The notes under the pieces: generated by a model
What the model saw: the letters and a program-made list of their open reading frames with translations, nothing else
Told to the model about the DNA's origin: nothing
The model's database searches: none
Source of the DNA: GCA-020345945 sp964596985
GTDB lineage: Archaea > Thermoproteota > Bathyarchaeia > RBG-16-48-13 > GCA-020345945
Assembly: GCA_964596985.1 (NCBI GenBank)
Contig: CAZQWG010000001.1
Location: 248,001-312,000 of the forward strand
Direction: 5' to 3'
DNA: 64,000 bases
Shown: positions 61,566-64,000 of the stretch, piece after piece
Numbering within the stretch: the stretch's first letter is position 1
How the letters are laid out: each line of letters begins with the position of its first letter
Translations under genes and position numbers: made by a program

Positions 61566-62204
61566 CTATAGAGTTACTTCAGCTCCCTCATTCGTCGCAA
61601 GAACCTTGATGCCCGATCTGCGTTCAACCCTCTCCTTGAACCCCGGGATATCTGATTCTCTGCGGTGTATAGGCATAACCATCTCTGGTCGAATCGTCAA
61701 AACGGCTTCAACCCCCTCCTCCAAGTCCATCGTATACGTTCCCCCGATAGGCAGTAAGGCGAGGGTTATGCTTTTCAGCTCACTCATATTCGGGATTAGG
61801 TCTGTGTCTCCTGCATGGTAGACCCTTTTACCTTCTGACTCCAAGACGAATCCGACCTGAGTTCCTTTCGGGTGGTACGGTATGCCTGGAGACCGGAATC
61901 TCTTCAGGTTATAGGCCTCAACTGCGTGGACTGTCATTCCGTTGATTTGTTTACTCTCGCCAGGTGACATGGTAACCACATTGTTCGGTGGTATCTTCTC
62001 GGAACAAGGTTCGCTCGTGAGGATTGTTGTCTTGGATGTCCGTATAGCCGAGAGCTTGTTAAGGTCACAGTGATCCCTATGGTCATGAGTTATGAGAACG
62101 ATGTCAGCTTTCTCTGAGTAGTCACCCGCATAGGGATCGATATAGATATTCTTCTCTTGGGTCTTGATGAGGAAACTTGCATGACCCAGCCATCTTACGA
62201 TCAT
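61566..62204 (-). CDS. UPF0173 metallo-beta-lactamase-fold hydrolase
   Basis: 212 residues. MIVRWLGHASFLIK (start) and VLITHDHRDHCDLNKLSAI with HxHxDH (residues 36-41) give the metal site, then GTQVGFVLESEGKRVYHAGD with the second Asp and IGGTYTMDLEEG. A UPF0173-type metal-dependent hydrolase with unknown substrate. Confidence 0.9.
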   Translation of the reverse strand: MIVRWLGHASFLIKTQEKNIYIDPYAGDYSEKADIVLITHDHRDHCDLNKLSAIRTSKTTILTSEPCSEKIPPNNVVTMSPGESKQINGMTVHAVEAYNLKRFRSPGIPYHPKGTQVGFVLESEGKRVYHAGDTDLIPNMSELKSITLALLPIGGTYTMDLEEGVEAVLTIRPEMVMPIHRRESDIPGFKERVERRSGIKVLATNEGAEVTL

Positions 62205-62380
62205 GGTATCCCAAAGGATACTTAGTCATTGAGAATATATCTATTGGTCCATCAGAGAGGTGTTATTGGACGAGGATTCCATGCCCCCGGGGGCTCCGGG
62301 TTCTTCCTGCGATTATAAGATTTTTTTCTTCTGTCCAATCTTGTAGGTGTTGCGGTATTTCTCAGTCGAATCTGTGTGTC

Positions 62381-62452
62381 GGGTAGACCCCTAGCATGAT
62401 GGTTCTCCGACAACATTCCGGTATATACTGTCAGCCTCACGAATACCATAGA
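62381..62452 (-). repeat. TLR repeat copy 24, core and second segment
   Basis: Minus strand: GTGAGGCTGACAGTATATAC core then GGAATGTTGTCGGAGAACC, like copies 8 and 18. The 5' arm is gone. Confidence 0.5.
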
Positions 62453-62550
62453 TAACGTTTATTGTTGCGTCGTTAGGAACCGGAAGTAGGAGGCGAATGT
62501 TTTTAGAAAAGAAAACCTAGTTCAGCAGTCCACGATAGGTACCGGTAATA

Positions 62551-62658
62551 CTACTCTTCGTCGAAGTAGTATGGCGAGGTACAGTATAGGACTGAGTCAT
62601 GTGTAAGACTGTACTCGAAGGATCTTGCAAGATCTTCTAATATTCTTCTTATACTCAT
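62551..62658 (-). CDS. Mini-protein, 35 aa
   Basis: ATG 62658 with GAGGTGA exactly 5 bases before it, stop 62551. MSIRRILEDLARSFEYSL, then CTSPYYFDEE. The strong ribosome site and an AT-rich TATA-like promoter (TATATATTTGAG) support a real gene although it is tiny. No family. Confidence 0.45.
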   Translation of the reverse strand: MSIRRILEDLARSFEYSLTHDSVLYCTSPYYFDEE

Positions 62659-62812
62659 CTTCTCACCTCAAACATATATATTTGAGTGTTCTTAATATAT
62701 TTTAGGTGGGTATTATATATATTGCATATTGAGATAAATAGTGGGGCTGCATAAGATGGGTGCCGAGGGGGTTCCCTCAGCCAAGTAGACGCGGAGAGTC
62801 TCATCGAATCCC

Positions 62813-62862
62813 CCGTGCTCCGGTGTCCGCCGTCAGCCTTTGGGTCTGTCTCAGAGACTGGT
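62813..62862 (-). repeat. TLR repeat copy 25, core only
   Basis: Minus strand CAAAGGCTGACGGCGGACACCGG. It stands 18 bases before the pirin fragment. Confidence 0.45.
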
Positions 62863-62879
62863 GTACAGTCTATCCTTCG

Positions 62880-63052
62880 CCTTCGAAGGCGTCTTGAAAA
62901 CGGGAGAGACAATGATCAGCGCTGGGGAGGCCTTTCTGCTCAATGAGGGGGAGGAGTTACCTGTAGAGGGCAAGGTCTTTTCTCGGTTCTTGGTTGTCGC
63001 AGGTAAACCTCATGGAGAACCCATCTACCAGCATGGACCATTTGTCGATTGA
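62880..63052 (+). pseudogene. C-terminal relic of a pirin-like gene
   Basis: The frame reads FEGVLKTGETMISAGEAFLL then EGEELPVEGKVF, SRFLVVAGKPHGEPIYQHGP and FVD. This is the end of the pirin cupin fold (LVVAGKPhxEPIxxxGPFVD). The metal-binding N-terminal cupin is missing. It begins right after TLR copy 25, so the 5' part was probably lost in a repeat-linked event. Confidence 0.7.
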
Positions 63053-63165
63053 GCAATATCCGACGGTACCCCAATCACCGCCCAAAGGGATAAAGAGATA
63101 TCTTACCAGCCTATTCATCTTACCGAGTATTTCTGTAGAAACATGATCTCAGGAGGGGCCTCGGT

Positions 63166-63654
63166 TTGAAAGGTATCAAGACATCGGATATTCTTCAATT
63201 GGCTGCAAGCATACTCGTATGTCAGTTCTCCGGTCTCGTCGGGTCGTATTTCACGTATCCTTCGATATCCGGATGGTATGCATACTTGAACAAGCCGTCC
63301 TTCACACCGCCCAGTTGGCTGTTTGCACCGGTCTGGATAACACTCTACACTGTTATGGGGATCTCGGCGTTCCTTGTCTGGCGAGAAAGGAAGAGAGACG
63401 AGAGGGCTAAGAGGGGACTAGCCATATTTGCAGTTCAACTGGCTCTGAATGCCTTGTGGTCCGTGGTGTTCTTCGGGTTCAGATCCCCCATCTCAGGTTT
63501 GGCCGTGATCGGATTGCTTTGGCTAACCATACTGTTGACCATATGGGAGTTTCTCAAAGTGTCAAGGACCGCCGGACTGCTACTGTTGCCGTACGTTCTG
63601 TGGGTGAGTTTCGCGGCTATTCTGAACTACTCGATCTTCGCCATGAACCCATAG
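63166..63654 (+). CDS. tspO: TspO/MBR family protein
   Basis: 162 residues with five membrane helices. YFTYPSISGWYAYLNKPSFT then PPSWLFAPVWITLYTVMGIS (residues 27-66) is the TspO signature (WYxxLxKPxxxPP), and ALNALWSVVFFGFRSP follows. It binds tetrapyrroles and is linked to oxidative or light stress. Start is a TTG at 63166 after GGAGGGGCCTCGGT. Confidence 0.9.
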   Translation: MKGIKTSDILQLAASILVCQFSGLVGSYFTYPSISGWYAYLNKPSFTPPSWLFAPVWITLYTVMGISAFLVWRERKRDERAKRGLAIFAVQLALNALWSVVFFGFRSPISGLAVIGLLWLTILLTIWEFLKVSRTAGLLLLPYVLWVSFAAILNYSIFAMNP

Positions 63655-63667
63655 TGCATAGCGAGTC

Positions 63668-63708
63668 ACTTCATACAGGTAGCCGGGCTGCCTCAAGTAC
63701 CTGAGGTT
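63668..63708 (-). repeat. TLR repeat copy 26, 5' arm only
   Basis: Minus strand GTACTTGAGGCAGCCCGGCT. Weak; it is the last recognisable arm of the window. Confidence 0.4.
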
Positions 63709-63824
63709 AGCTAGCTGGAGGCATCGGTTACGATCCTTGAGGGGGATGGATAGGTACGGAGACCTCTATTCCCTCGCAAAGCATGCATATGGTGGATGCT
63801 TAACCATTATCAGATACACAATGC

Positions 63825-64000
63825 CTACGTCATATCGCCTAGGCGGTTCTCTCCGGTTATCTCCTGTAGAGGGGTTATGTTCATAGTGGTCTCCAGTATG
63901 CCGAGGTACTCGCCATCCCTGTTTCTTATGGCGTAGTATCTTATCAGGAGCTTTCGAGGTTGTTCATCCTCTGGAAGGTCGATCCAGAAGTCGACGTGAT
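63825..64000 (-). CDS. PAS domain protein, 5' partial (DUF438-like end)
   Basis: The frame is open to the window end and gives HVDFWIDLPEDEQPRKLLIR, then YYAIRNRDGEYLGILETTMN and ITPLQEITGENRLGD. This is the end of a PAS sensor fold as in DUF438 proteins, which join a hemerythrin-like domain. The start and first domains are beyond the window. Confidence 0.65.
   Translation of the reverse strand, partial: HVDFWIDLPEDEQPRKLLIRYYAIRNRDGEYLGILETTMNITPLQEITGENRLGDMT

Noticed and set aside
16341..63708. CRISPR array as an explanation for the repeats
   Set aside because: Copies are kilobases apart, of uneven length and without constant spacers or cas genes.

Overview
The window is archaeal DNA. 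It codes for a freestanding archaeal ThrRS-type editing domain, HerA-like and RecA-like ATPases, a tungsten aldehyde:ferredoxin oxidoreductase with its ferredoxin, an F420-type luciferase-like oxidoreductase, many PIN toxin modules and TATA-type promoters. It also holds a tRNA-Tyr that only folds after removal of three introns, two of them at non-canonical positions. That habit is best known in Thermoproteota and their relatives, so a TACK-lineage archaeon (for example a Bathyarchaeia-like one) is the best guess. The lineage is inference.

Layout. 1-8 kb: a C-rich-codon plus-strand block with a HerA-like ATPase, a second HerA-like protein that has lost its Walker A, a RecA/RadB-like ATPase without a normal start codon, and a LAGLIDADG homing endonuclease whose 3' end overlaps the three-intron tRNA-Tyr on the other strand. 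A TauE/SafE permease with a DUF1634 partner lies between. 8-32 kb: an accessory region with a ParB-like protein and an unknown partner preceded by a long inverted repeat, a type II restriction-modification pair (BglII/BamHI-like nuclease and N4/N6 methylase), small regulators, zinc-ribbon proteins, a Holliday-junction-resolvase-like nuclease, orphan membrane proteins, a DUF3800 protein, PIN-antitoxin pairs and an AbiE-like pair. 33-54 kb: mixed housekeeping and stress genes (M19 dipeptidase, M23 peptidase, GNATs, TSUP and MFS permeases, endonuclease III-like, OYE-like flavoprotein, nitroreductase, Usp, DUF72, DinB, HNH) with three more PIN-antitoxin modules. 54-64 kb: ferredoxin-AOR operon, LLM oxidoreductase, MFS exporter, beta-lactamase-fold hydrolase, TspO and a PAS protein cut by the window end.

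The most striking content is not protein-coding. About 26 full or partial copies of a dispersed intergenic repeat (called TLR here, for tRNA-like repeat) occur between 16 and 63.7 kb, and every copy I recognise has the same orientation. Read on the minus strand, a copy starts with a tRNA-like 5' arm (GGTAGCTCAACCCGG), continues with a conserved core (GAAGGCTGACAGCGG), and in the longest copies ends with a hairpin and a T-arm-like segment. The 5' arm matches exon 1 of the tRNA-Tyr, and the core matches the 3' end of its anticodon-loop intron. TLR copies often lie beside broken genes (enolase-superfamily tail, pirin tail, shortened aspartic protease, zinc-ribbon fragment), which suggests that they spread and recombine.
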